Shown here piece by piece: positions 43,140 to 56,274 of a stretch of 64,000 bases of DNA. Source of the stretch: Corynebacterium pacaense (GTDB taxonomy: Bacteria > Actinomycetota > Actinomycetes > Mycobacteriales > Mycobacteriaceae). Position 1 is the stretch's first letter, and every line of letters begins with the position of its first letter. The notes under the pieces are model-generated. The model was not told the origin of the DNA and ran no database searches. It saw nothing but the letters and a program-made list of their open reading frames with translations. The translations under genes and the position numbers were made by a program. The stretch is from the NCBI RefSeq assembly GCF_900169525.1, contig NZ_LT821239.1:124001-188000 (forward strand), read 5' to 3'.

Positions 43140-43198
43140 CGTTCAGATTTAATTTACCGTGACTTTCCCCCATTTTGCCAACCCGTTATCCGGGCATG

Positions 43199-43233
43199 AA
43201 AAAACGGCCCCGGGTTATGGAACCCGTGGGCCG
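43199..43233 (-). terminator. Terminator after the GlsB-like gene
   Basis: On the minus strand ACGGCCCACGGGTT pairs with AACCCGGGGCCGT (one bulged base) across a 4-base loop, followed by TTTTTT. It ends transcription of the small membrane protein gene just before the divergent mcbR promoter region. Confidence 0.85.
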
Positions 43234-43256
43234 TGGGTAGCTAGTGTCGGGCCCGG

Positions 43257-43517
43257 CTACTTCCTGACCAACCTGATCAGGGAGAGCAGGATCACCGCGC
43301 CGAGGAGGCAGGTGAGGAAGCTGAAAATCCATCCACCTCCGGCCACATCGACTCCGAAGAGGCCGAGCAGCCAACCTCCGATGAGGCCGCCGACAACACC
43401 GACAACGATATTGAGGAGGATGCCCTGCTGGGCATCGGTCCCCTTGATCTTGGAGGCGATCCAGCCTGCAAGTCCGCCGATGATTATCCAGGCAACAAAA
43501 CTGAGTCCGAGAGTCAT
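43257..43517 (-). CDS. GlsB/YeaQ/YmgE family stress-response membrane protein
   Basis: An 86-residue protein with three hydrophobic helices and the family's glycine-rich pattern (FVAWIIIGGLAGWIASKIKG; VVGGLIGGWLLGLFG). It belongs to the transglycosylase-associated family, often induced by general stress. The molecular function is not known. Start ATG 43517. It has its own terminator. Confidence 0.88.
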   Translation of the reverse strand: MTLGLSFVAWIIIGGLAGWIASKIKGTDAQQGILLNIVVGVVGGLIGGWLLGLFGVDVAGGGWIFSFLTCLLGAVILLSLIRLVRK

Positions 43518-43752
43518 GTCATGATCTCCTTCGCTATGACTTCATGTCCCACGCAGAATTTCCTCTGCCGGGTATGAACCCCAAGGTAGGCGCTGAGCCG
43601 TCCGCATGGGGTCGCGGAAGGGGGAAAATCATGGATTGTTACCTAAAGGTACTCCAATAGTAACTCCGAGCTTATTATTTGACGATGGATCGCTCCGGGA
43701 GTGCGAAACCGGCCCGGTGTTCGCAGCGGAAACCGGGCCGGCTCGGAGAGTC

Positions 43753-44649
43753 CTACTTGTGGTGCGGACGGACCACCATCATCGGGCACGGTGCGGACTG
43801 CAGCAGTGCACGGGAGGTCGATCCGAGGAGCATACCCTTGAAACCGCCGCGTCCATGGGAACCGACGACCAGGAGCTGTGCGCCCTCGGCGGCGTCGGCG
43901 AGCGCCCGGACCGGACGGTCACGGGTGATGACCTTCTTCACGGGCACCCCGGGATGCTCGGCGATGAAGGGGGCGAGGTTCTCCTCCAGCAGCGCCGTCT
44001 GCTCGCGCTCCACCTCGTCCCACTGCTGCTGGGCTGCGGACAATCCGGCCAGGGACGCCTGGACCTGCATGTCCATCCAGGTGTGGACGGCGATCAGTTC
44101 ACTGCCGCGTGCCTCCGCCTCGACGAAGGCGTACTCGGTGGCCTGCTTGGAGACATCCGAGCCATCGACACCGACGACCACGGGGCCGTACTTGGTGTTC
44201 TCGTTGACCGCGCTGTCCTCGCGGACGACGACCACGGGGCAGTTGGCGTGGCTGACCACTGCGGCGGAGACCGAACCCATCACCATTCCGGAGAGGCCAC
44301 CGAGACCACGCGAACCCATGACTATCATCGTGACATCGTTGCTGAGCTCCAGGAGCATGTCGATGGGACTGCCCTCAGCGATGGTGTAGCCGATCTTGAT
44401 GTCCGGGGCGACCTCGTGGGCCACCTTCCGTGCCTCCTCGATCTTTTCCTGGGCCTCGGACTGGAGGTCGTCGAAAAGCTCCTGCGGGGGTACCATCCCT
44501 TCCGCGTAGAGGAACTGCGGCATGGTGTAGCTGGACGCCAGCCGCAGCGGGATCCCGCGCTTGTTGGCTGTGTTCGCGGCCCATCGAACGGCCTGCTTCG
44601 ATGCCTCCGACCCGTCAACCGCAACGACAACAATGTTCTCAGTGGCCAT
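43753..44649 (-). CDS. Universal stress protein, two Usp domains
   Basis: A 298-residue protein with two tandem Usp domains (about 1-145 and 155-298). Both have the ATP-binding pattern G-x2-G-x9-G-S/T: MGSRGLGGLSGMVMGSVS in the first and VGSHGRGGFKGMLLGSTS in the second. Both begin with a VVAVDGSEAS/VVGVDGSDVS strand. ATG 44649 gives MATENIVVVAVDG. The protein probably binds ATP and acts in stress or starvation survival. A C. glutamicum homologue is a UspA-type protein near mcbR. Confidence 0.93.
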   Translation of the reverse strand: MATENIVVVAVDGSEASKQAVRWAANTANKRGIPLRLASSYTMPQFLYAEGMVPPQELFDDLQSEAQEKIEEARKVAHEVAPDIKIGYTIAEGSPIDMLLELSNDVTMIVMGSRGLGGLSGMVMGSVSAAVVSHANCPVVVVREDSAVNENTKYGPVVVGVDGSDVSKQATEYAFVEAEARGSELIAVHTWMDMQVQASLAGLSAAQQQWDEVEREQTALLEENLAPFIAEHPGVPVKKVITRDRPVRALADAAEGAQLLVVGSHGRGGFKGMLLGSTSRALLQSAPCPMMVVRPHHK

Positions 44650-44887
44650 GACTTTGCCGACCTTTCTTCGCAACGAACCGCAGCTCACGCTCCTGTGCGG
44701 TTCTCTAACTCTGACACCCCAAGTATAACGCGCATATCCGGTCCCAGTGTCTGGTTACTACCGGTAACGGGGGTGAAAGGGCAGTGACAAAGTTCGCAGC
44801 GTGGCGTTCACCCGCTAGGGGCTATGCACCGATGGGGATCCGGACCGGATCAGTCCGTATTGTGGTACCGGATGGCCAACCCTGGTT

Positions 44888-45025
44888 TCAGCCCTGGATC
44901 ACGGGGGCGTCGGCATTCGCCGGGTAGATCAGGTCGAAGATCACCCTGGCCCATTGCGCGATGATCTGCCCGACGCCGGTTGAGAAGAATTCGATGATGG
45001 GATTAATGATTGCGTTGAAATCCAT
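44888..45025 (-). CDS. 45-aa amphipathic peptide, porin-like in size
   Basis: A 45-residue open frame starting at ATG 45025 (MDFNAIINPIIEFF), ending PANADAPVIQG. It has no signal peptide, a predicted amphipathic helix with alternating Ile/Phe, and a net negative charge. Corynebacterial outer-membrane porins PorA/PorH are similarly small, signal-less amphipathic helices, but sequence identity is not evident. A TACTAT hexamer eight bases upstream could be a -10 giving a leaderless transcript. It is divergent from the rluA-like gene with about 30 bases between starts. Real expression is not shown. Confidence 0.55.
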   Translation of the reverse strand: MDFNAIINPIIEFFSTGVGQIIAQWARVIFDLIYPANADAPVIQG

Positions 45026-45056
45026 GAACAACAGAATAGTACAAAAATCCAGGGCC

Positions 45057-46025
45057 ATGGCGCCGCTGCCGATTCGTGACGGCCTGAACCCCTCCAGGGT
45101 GAAACTCCCCGTTGAGGAACCCCCCATGAAGGCGATTGACTTCGTACGTTTCCTCATCGACAGGCAGCGCCACCGCGCCCCCGGCGACGATGAGCGCGCC
45201 CTCCACCAGCGCTTCGCCGACGGCGAGGTGGTCAATCTCAGGGGTCAGGCCTACGCGCCCGATGATCTGGTGACCCCCGGTGCCGACATCTGGTTCTACC
45301 GGATCCCCGCCGCGGAGACACCGGTCCCCTATGAGATCAGGATCATCCACCGGGATGATGATCTACTGGTCATCGACAAACCCCCCTATCTCGCCACCAT
45401 GCCGCGGGGACGCCACATCACCGAAACCGCATTGGTGAAGATGCGCAAGCTCACCGGCAATCATGACCTCACCCCGGCGCACCGCCTGGATCGACTGACC
45501 TCCGGGGTCCTGGTGATGGTTGCCCGGCCGGAGCTGCGCGGGGCCTATCAGACGCTGTTCGCCAGGCGGGAGGCGATGAAGACCTATGAGGCCATCGCGG
45601 ACTACTCGGAGCAGCTCGCCGCATGCCCGGAGCCGCTCATCTGGGAGTCCCGGATCGAAAAGACACGCGGCGAGGTCCAGGCCTACGTGGTAGACGGTTC
45701 CGCCAACGCGCGGACGAGGGTTGTGTCGATCGCGCCGGTAAGCGATGCGGAACAACGGCAGCTCGAGGCCCTCCACGGACCGCTGCCCCCACAGGGTCGC
45801 TACGTGCTCGCGCCGGAGACGGGAAAGACCCACCAGCTGCGCATCCACATGAGGGACGCGGGCGTGCCGATTCTGGGTGATCCTCTCTATCCGATCCTGC
45901 ACTCCGTCGACGACGAGGACATGGCTATTCCCATGCACCTGATCGCCCGCACCCTGACCTTCAGGGATCCGGTGAGTGGCCTGGACCGCCGCTTCCTCTC
46001 TACACGGGGCATGGGAATGATGTAA
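45057..46025 (+). CDS. RluA-family pseudouridine synthase
   Basis: A 322-residue rRNA/tRNA pseudouridine synthase. The catalytic block is AHRLDRLTSGVLVMVA (Asp of HRLD), and the C-terminal block GKTHQLRIHMRDAGVPILGDPLYP is typical of RluA enzymes. The target uridine is unknown. ATG 45057 with AGGG close upstream is used; readings further upstream overlap the divergent peptide. It is followed by a long-loop hairpin. Confidence 0.93.
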   Translation: MAPLPIRDGLNPSRVKLPVEEPPMKAIDFVRFLIDRQRHRAPGDDERALHQRFADGEVVNLRGQAYAPDDLVTPGADIWFYRIPAAETPVPYEIRIIHRDDDLLVIDKPPYLATMPRGRHITETALVKMRKLTGNHDLTPAHRLDRLTSGVLVMVARPELRGAYQTLFARREAMKTYEAIADYSEQLAACPEPLIWESRIEKTRGEVQAYVVDGSANARTRVVSIAPVSDAEQRQLEALHGPLPPQGRYVLAPETGKTHQLRIHMRDAGVPILGDPLYPILHSVDDEDMAIPMHLIARTLTFRDPVSGLDRRFLSTRGMGMM

Positions 46026-46066
46026 ACGGCGTGCCCCCTGAAAGGATCATTCGGAGGCACGCCGTT
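46025..46066 (+). terminator. Hairpin after the pseudouridine synthase gene
   Basis: AACGGCGTGCC (46025-46035) pairs perfectly with GGCACGCCGTT (46056-46066) across a 20-base loop. No T tract follows directly, so it is a weak terminator or mRNA-end structure. Confidence 0.55.
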
Positions 46067-46088
46067 CGGGCCATAAAAGGCCCGGGGT

Positions 46089-46170
46089 AAAAAAAGTGTG
46101 TGGTCCCTGTGTGGTGACCCTCCCGACCAACAAGCCACGGGGGAATCACCAACACACAGGGACCACACAC
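46089..46170 (-). terminator. rrn operon terminator with long stem
   Basis: An 18-base perfect inverted repeat (46096-46113 and 46153-46170, CACACAGGGACCACACAC and its complement) with an inner GGTGA/TCACC extension. On the minus strand it is followed by TTTTTTT (46089-46095). It lies about 35 bases after 5S rRNA. Confidence 0.9.
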
Positions 46171-46202
46171 TACTTCTGCTTTAACAATCTTTTTAAGTTT
46201 TA

Positions 46203-46321
46203 GGTCGGCGGTAACCTACTCTCCCACACCCTCCCGAGTGCAGTACCATCAGCGTAACCAGGCTTAGCTTCCGGGTTCGGAAAGGGACCGGGCGTTTCCC
46301 TGCTACTATCACCACCGACAC
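46203..46321 (-). rRNA. rrf: 5S ribosomal RNA
   Basis: About 119 bases on the minus strand. The paired ends GTCGGTGGT and ACCGCCGAC, and the internal GGAAACGCCCGGTCCC and CCCGGAAGCTAAGCCTGG blocks, are those of actinobacterial 5S rRNA. Ends are estimated from the terminal stem. Confidence 0.93.
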
Positions 46322-46447
46322 AACCACAACGGCAACCACACACCACCACACAACATGGTAGGCGATCGTGTGTCATGCCAGACACTGCATAGTGGACGCA
46401 AACACAACAATTCTTAAGTAAACACGCTTAATGCACACAAACCAACA

Positions 46448-51448
<5,001 letters not shown>

Positions 51449-52093
51449 TGAAAAAATATCACGGCCGTGAAAAGCCCGATAACCCAGCCAACAACAAAAC
51501 CAACACCCACAACCACCCACACAAACGCAGATGACCATAAATGCCGACTGGCTGTCAACCAAAAATAAATGATCAAAAAACAACCACCACAACCCACCCA
51601 GACGGGGCAAAAAAAGGGCCATGATGAAAACATCGCCATCAATCATGCACAAACAATTCCCACCACCAACCACCCACACCACACGGCACGGACAACCAGC
51701 AACAGGCAACAATTTACAGTGCAGGGACATTCATGCAACCCCCACACCCGGCATGACCACCCGGCACCCACCACAACAGCAGGCACCAAAAGCGACAAAA
51801 GAAAAAAATAAATGGCACACTATTGAGTTCTCAAACAACACGCACAACCACCACAACCAAAAAGGAACAAGGGAGGAAGTGTCTTCTTTATCCGGCCAAC
51901 GCCCGTTTTCCTAACCACCACACAACCAGACTCACTGGCGGGGCGCTGTCGGTCGCGCTGACTCACATAAAGTTACACACCCCACCGAGAAACCACAAAC
52001 CCCCAGCTCACACCGGGTTCGCGGCCACGGGCCGCGGCAGCCTGCACCAACGGTGACCGGAAGGTGGTGGGCGTCGACAAGCGGAGCAGCCAA
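51449..52093 (-). promoter_or_regulatory. rrn leader and promoter region
   Basis: A 645-base gene-free region. A candidate main promoter is TTGTGG (51993-51998), 17 bases, TAACTT (51970-51975) on the minus strand. The conserved leader box TGTTTGAGAACTCAATAGTG is at about 51820-51840, as in other actinobacterial rrn leaders. The remaining leader is A/C-rich and rather featureless. Confidence 0.65.
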
Positions 52094-52468
52094 TCATTCA
52101 TACAGACCGCGGCTCTCCGCGACCCTTTCCGCCAGCGTCGCGAGCTGCTCCCTCGACATTCCCAGCTTCGCGGCCTCATCGACCAGCGGCACTATATAGG
52201 TTCCCGCAAATTCCGCCCGGCGCCTCTCCAGAATGATGGCGCGGGCACGATGGGTGACAAACATTCCCATTCCCCTCCGCTTCTCCAGTACCCCGGCATC
52301 GAGGAGCAGAGTCAGGCCCCTCCTGGCGGTCGCGGGATTGATCTGATGGAACGCGGAGAGTTCGGTCGTGGAGGGGGCCCGCTCCCCGACATCCAGCGAA
52401 CCGTCAACAATGGTGTCTTCTATCAATGCCGCAATCTGCCGGAACAATGGCACGGCGGTCTCATCCAC
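52094..52468 (-). CDS. GntR-family regulator, YtrA type
   Basis: A 124-residue short GntR regulator. The winged helix covers about 8-76 (LFRQIAALIEDTIVDGSLDVG ... INPATARRGLTLLLDAGVLEKRRG), and the C-terminal 45 residues form the small YtrA-type helical dimerisation part. YtrA regulators normally sit before an ABC transporter operon. None is nearby here, since the gene lies between the rrn promoter and a divergent NYN gene. The start is ATG 52468. The target is unknown. Confidence 0.85.
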   Translation of the reverse strand: MDETAVPLFRQIAALIEDTIVDGSLDVGERAPSTTELSAFHQINPATARRGLTLLLDAGVLEKRRGMGMFVTHRARAIILERRRAEFAGTYIVPLVDEAAKLGMSREQLATLAERVAESRGLYE

Positions 52469-52686
52469 CGAGGATCACCTCACCCCTCAACGAACTTCGG
52501 TTGGTTACTGGTGTAACTAAGCATAGATCCCCTCAAGCATGGCACACCGGCGGATTGCCACGACGCATAATGAAGTCATTGTCAAAGTCCTACCACCTCT
52601 GCCCACCGCGAATGGACGCGTAAATGCTGAATAGGGCATGCTTGGGTACATAGATTTACAACTCAACAGAATCGGAATTAGGAGCC

Positions 52687-53940
52687 ATGCTTGAACGCAC
52701 CCAGGTATTTGTGGACACGTCCTACCTGCTCGCGAGCTTTTACAACTCGTGGGAAACAGGGGCACGCGCCCAATTAGAAATCGATCTCCCCGAAGTGGTC
52801 GGGGTTTTAGGAAGGATGATTGAACAACAACTTAAACAGCCCGTCCAACGGCAGATGTGGTACGACGGAATCCCCGATTCCGGCCCGCACCGCTACCAGC
52901 GTGCGCTCCGTACCTGTGACGGGGTCCAGCTTCGCGCAGGTCAGTTGATCGAATGGGGCGAACGCCGCACCCAGAAGGCGGTGGACACCCGCCTGGTGGC
53001 GGACATGGTTCTGGCCGGTGTGCGCGGCTACTGCTCCGACCTGGTCCTGGTCTCCGGCGACGCCGACATGATTCCCGGTGTCCAGGAGGCGACCAATGCC
53101 GGCCTCCGCGTGCACCTCTACGGTTTCGGCTGGGACTCGATGTCATCCCAGCTGCGCCACTGCTGCGATTCCACAACCATCCTGGATCCGCGCGAGGACT
53201 TCGCGGACTGCATGCAGCTGCAGGTGCTCGAGGGCCCGATTCCACCCGTCGTGCGCGTCAAACCCATCGGTGACGCCGAACCCCTCGATGAAAGCGGGCC
53301 CACCCCGGTGCCTGCATCGTCCCTCGGCCGGCAGTTCACCTCGCCGCGCCCCGGGGAACCAGCGGAAAATGCCGAGGAACGGGACTGCGAACAGGCGAAC
53401 TCGCAGGACAGCGGTGCGCCAGGCGATGATGCCGCGTTCCCGGTGCCACAGTCCGGCGACACCTCCGCTCAGGGCGGGGTGGGCACCCGCGAGCCGCACA
53501 GCATCCCTACCCCGAACGTGCTCGCGCAGCAGGCGAACACGGCGGCAGATGATGCCTCCTCCGCCGTCGAGAAGGAACTCGATTCGGAATCACAGTCGAA
53601 GACCCCCAATCCCTCAATGATGGCACCGCGCCGCAAGCTTCGCTCTCGATATGTTCCTCTGCCCAATGAGGTGTGGGCATCGGCGGGATTCCAGACCCCA
53701 TTCGACGTGGGGCAGCAGTACGCCTCCTGGTGGTTTGAGAACGCCGCGAGCAGCGATCAGCGCGACCAGGCCCATCTGCTGTCCGGGGGCGGACTACCTC
53801 CCGAGATAGACCGTCCGCTCCTGCAGTTCGCCTGCGAGACGCTCCACGAGTACACCCTGACCGAGACCCAGCGGGTGAGCCTGCGTGACGGTTTCCACTC
53901 CGGGATCCGTGGGGTCCTGATCAACCTGCGTCTGGAGTAG
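52687..53940 (+). CDS. NYN-domain (PIN-like) putative RNase
   Basis: A 417-residue protein. The N-terminal NYN/LabA-like domain (about 1-175) has the acidic residues expected for metal binding: VFVDTSYLLASF, DTRLVADMVLAG and LVLVSGDADMIPGVQEA. A disordered acidic Pro/Ser/Glu-rich linker (180-315) follows, then a C-terminal domain of about 95 residues (VPLPNEVWASAGFQTPFDVG...) possibly of the HTH-OST/LOTUS kind. RNA processing is inferred from the NYN family. ATG 52687 has GGAG just upstream. Confidence 0.82.
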   Translation: MLERTQVFVDTSYLLASFYNSWETGARAQLEIDLPEVVGVLGRMIEQQLKQPVQRQMWYDGIPDSGPHRYQRALRTCDGVQLRAGQLIEWGERRTQKAVDTRLVADMVLAGVRGYCSDLVLVSGDADMIPGVQEATNAGLRVHLYGFGWDSMSSQLRHCCDSTTILDPREDFADCMQLQVLEGPIPPVVRVKPIGDAEPLDESGPTPVPASSLGRQFTSPRPGEPAENAEERDCEQANSQDSGAPGDDAAFPVPQSGDTSAQGGVGTREPHSIPTPNVLAQQANTAADDASSAVEKELDSESQSKTPNPSMMAPRRKLRSRYVPLPNEVWASAGFQTPFDVGQQYASWWFENAASSDQRDQAHLLSGGGLPPEIDRPLLQFACETLHEYTLTETQRVSLRDGFHSGIRGVLINLRLE

Positions 53941-53943
53941 TAG

Positions 53944-53972
53944 GGGCACCGGCCGGCTGCGCCACGGTGCCC
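53944..53972. terminator. Hairpin between the NYN gene and rsmP
   Basis: GGGCACCG and CGGTGCCC form an 8-base stem with a 13-base loop between two convergent stops. No T tract is present on either side. Confidence 0.5.
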
Positions 53973-53990
53973 TTCCCCGGGCGCTGCGGC

Positions 53991-54914
53991 CTATTTCTTC
54001 TCGTCCACCGAACCGGTGGATCCCTGACCCGCGGCGGTACCGTCTTCGACAACCTCGTGCTCCACTACCTCCGCGTCCTCGGCGTCCCCGGAGTCCTCCC
54101 CGGTTGCTTCGGTGGTTGCTTCGGTCGGGGCGTCGTCACGCGGGGTCTGCTTCCCCGTCCCGATCTCCCCGGCGGCGTCCGCACCCGCCAGGCCGCGGGT
54201 CTCGGCCCGCAGCTCCTCGAGACGCGCCGCCGCGCGCAGGTCCGTTCCCGACTGCTGGATCTCCGCCATCCGGTCACCCACCGAGTTCTGGGTGAGTTCC
54301 TGGGCGCCGAGGGCGTCGGCGTAGCGGCGCTCGATCTTCTCCCGCACCGCATCCAGGGTGGGCACCGAATCATCCTGTGTCCCGAACTGGTTGAGGGAAT
54401 CCATCGATTTGGTGACGGTCTCCTGCATCTTCGCCTGATCGGCCTGGGAACGCAGCGCATCAATCTGCGACAGCTGATCCTTTAGTCGCAGCTCGGACTC
54501 TTTGGACTTCTGCACCGCATCGCTGGCGGCCGCCGTGGCTTGCTGATGCAGTGCCGTCGTGCTCTCGAGCTGCTGTTCGACCGCTACGAGCTGGGACGCG
54601 AACACCTCAGCCGTGTTGTTGAACTCGTGTGCCTTGACGCTGTCCCCCTCACCGGAGGCCTTGTCTGCCAGGGCGATCGCCTGGCGCGCCTGGCTCTGCA
54701 GGGTATCGCGGTCCTTGACCAGGCGGTTCAGCTTCATCTCGAGCTGCTTCTGCTGGCCGATCACCTGGGAGGCCTGCTGGACGATGTTGGCGTGCTGCTG
54801 TTTCGCGGCTTCGGTCGCCTGCTGGATCTGCACCTTCGGATCAGCGTTTTCATCTATCTTATTGTCGAAGGACGCCATGAGGTACTTCCAGCCCTTGCTG
54901 AATGGATTAGCCAT
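53991..54914 (-). CDS. rsmP: PspA/IM30-like rod-shape protein RsmP
   Basis: A 307-residue coiled-coil protein. Residues about 20-230 are the long helical PspA/IM30-like coil (QQATEAAKQQHANIVQQASQ onwards, rich in Gln/Ala/Lys); the tail from about 245 is acidic and disordered, rich in Asp/Glu/Thr. In C. glutamicum RsmP forms filaments needed for rod shape and is phosphorylated by Ser/Thr kinases. The name is assigned from architecture and the NYN neighbour. ATG 54914 begins MANPFSKGWKYLMASFD. Confidence 0.88.
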   Translation of the reverse strand: MANPFSKGWKYLMASFDNKIDENADPKVQIQQATEAAKQQHANIVQQASQVIGQQKQLEMKLNRLVKDRDTLQSQARQAIALADKASGEGDSVKAHEFNNTAEVFASQLVAVEQQLESTTALHQQATAAASDAVQKSKESELRLKDQLSQIDALRSQADQAKMQETVTKSMDSLNQFGTQDDSVPTLDAVREKIERRYADALGAQELTQNSVGDRMAEIQQSGTDLRAAARLEELRAETRGLAGADAAGEIGTGKQTPRDDAPTEATTEATGEDSGDAEDAEVVEHEVVEDGTAAGQGSTGSVDEKK

Positions 54915-55090
54915 TGCCAGTCACTTCCTGAGAATCGATCCGTGGTCCCGGTAGCAACTGGGCCCCGGATGCCGAAAACGTCGGTCTGTTTTGACTCGCA
55001 CGCCCGTCCGGGTACCCCGGGTCCGCACCTGCGATGTGTACAACAGACAAGTCTACGGAATCTCACAAGCCTTAACCGCCCGGCGGCACG

Positions 55091-55134
55091 AAAAAAGACC
55101 CCGGGGCCTCCCCCTCAGGGGACGCACCAGGGTC
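55091..55134 (-). terminator. Terminator after the thioredoxin gene
   Basis: On the minus strand a GACCCTGG...CCCC stem, loop TGA, GGGG...GGGGTC is followed by TTTTTT (55091-55096). It lies about 30 bases after the thioredoxin stop. Confidence 0.85.
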
Positions 55135-55161
55135 ACATGGCGACCAAGGGACCGCTTTCGC

Positions 55162-55560
55162 CTAGCTGTCGGAGCCCGCCTCGCCGGAATCTTCCCGGCC
55201 GGCGTTCTGCTCCGCAACCTGACGGCGGACATCATCCATATCCAGGCCCTTGACCTGCTTGACCAGATCATCGAGCGCCGGGGCCGGCATGGTTCCGGCC
55301 TCGCGGTAGAGCATGATCCCATCGCGGAAGACCATCAGGGTGGGAATGGACTGGATCTCCAGCGCAGCCGCGAGACTCTGGTTCGCCTCGGTGTCCAGCT
55401 TGGCGAAGGTTGCGTCGGGGTGATCCTCGGAAACCTTCTCATAGGTGGGGGCGAACTGGCGGCAGGGACCGCACCATGAGGCCCAGGCATCAACGAGGAC
55501 GATTCCCTCGCCGGTGACGGTCGTTTCAAATGTGTCTTCTGTTACATCCACTGTTGCCAT
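55162..55560 (-). CDS. Thioredoxin
   Basis: A 132-residue thioredoxin. The active site is DAWASWCGPCRQFAP (CGPC), with IQSIPTLMVFRDG (cis-Pro) and a normal fold up to residue 105. The extra C-terminal 25 residues (VRRQVAEQNAGREDSGEAG) are polar. Cytoplasmic disulfide reductant. Start ATG 55560 with AGGAGAATTCC upstream. Confidence 0.93.
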   Translation of the reverse strand: MATVDVTEDTFETTVTGEGIVLVDAWASWCGPCRQFAPTYEKVSEDHPDATFAKLDTEANQSLAAALEIQSIPTLMVFRDGIMLYREAGTMPAPALDDLVKQVKGLDMDDVRRQVAEQNAGREDSGEAGSDS

Positions 55561-55737
55561 GGAATTCTCCTGTTAACTATTTGTATGGTTCTAATAGATG
55601 CCAACCCCTAATCGGGTTCGGGTATTCCCGGAACGAAGCAATATTCAGACGCCCCCGGAACATGCATCGGAGTGTGTGCCATTCTACGCCGATGACATCC
55701 TCCCGTTCCCGGGGGCCATGCGTGGAAGGACGTGGAT

Positions 55738-55947
55738 GTGAGTACGAAGAATTACAGTGTTGAGGGCATGACCTGCGAACACTGCGTGAGTTCGGTCGTA
55801 GAGGAGATCTCGGAGGTGCCGGGCACCCAGGGGGTCGACGTCGATCTCGAGAACGGTCGCGTGGTTGTCACCGGCGAGGGATTCACCGATGAACAGATCG
55901 CGGCCGCTGTGGAAACCGCGGGGTACAAGGTGCTATCGGACAACTGA
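55738..55947 (+). CDS. CopZ-like heavy-metal-binding chaperone
   Basis: A 69-residue HMA-domain protein with the metal motif GMTCEHC (Cys at about 13 and 16) and a ferredoxin-like fold ending TAGYKVLSDN. It probably carries Cu(I) to a P-type ATPase, but none is adjacent. GTG 55738 is seven bases after GGAAGGA; GTG 55732 is too close. Confidence 0.9.
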   Translation: MSTKNYSVEGMTCEHCVSSVVEEISEVPGTQGVDVDLENGRVVVTGEGFTDEQIAAAVETAGYKVLSDN

Positions 55948-56274
55948 CCGCCTCACCCATTACCCACCGTTTTGCCGACGGATTCACCCGGACTCAGGCA
56001 GTGCCCCTCCCCCATGTGGGGTTGTTGACTCCCCACCCACACACCGGGCAGGTTCTCATCGCCCGTTTTTCCGGACCGTGCGCTGAAACCCACCCCGGCC
56101 GGCGCGCCCGGTGGTGTTCGACCACGACAGACCACGCCAGACCATGCCAGACCATGCCCGACCACCTCGCAGAGCCTGACAACTGCGGTCTGACGTACCG
56201 CCGTATGTTCACCGTTGAGTTTTCCTGCTCCGGACCCTCCGGTTTTCGCGGGGTGCGGGGTAGTGTTTTTGAGC
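55948..56274. other. Gene-free stretch with short tandem repeats
   Basis: 327 bases without a supportable gene. It contains five consecutive 10-base units (56121-56170, ACCACGACAG and variants ACCATGCCAG, ACCATGCCCG). The MFS start at 56275 has no strong ribosome-binding site. Plus-strand frames here have no domain character. Confidence 0.6.
56121..56170 (+). repeat. 10-bp direct repeats, five units
   Basis: Units begin at 56121, 56131, 56141, 56151 and 56161, each starting ACCA with CAG or CCG endings. The period equals one DNA helical turn, so the same face is presented five times. Confidence 0.85.

Noticed and set aside
46096..46170. Long inverted repeat considered as an insertion-sequence end
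   Set aside because: No transposase or target duplication nearby; the T tract on the minus strand fits the rrn terminator.
53991..54914. Coiled-coil protein considered as a phage-shock PspA
   Set aside because: The acidic tail, length and NYN neighbour fit corynebacterial RsmP better; the PspA-like fold is nevertheless noted.
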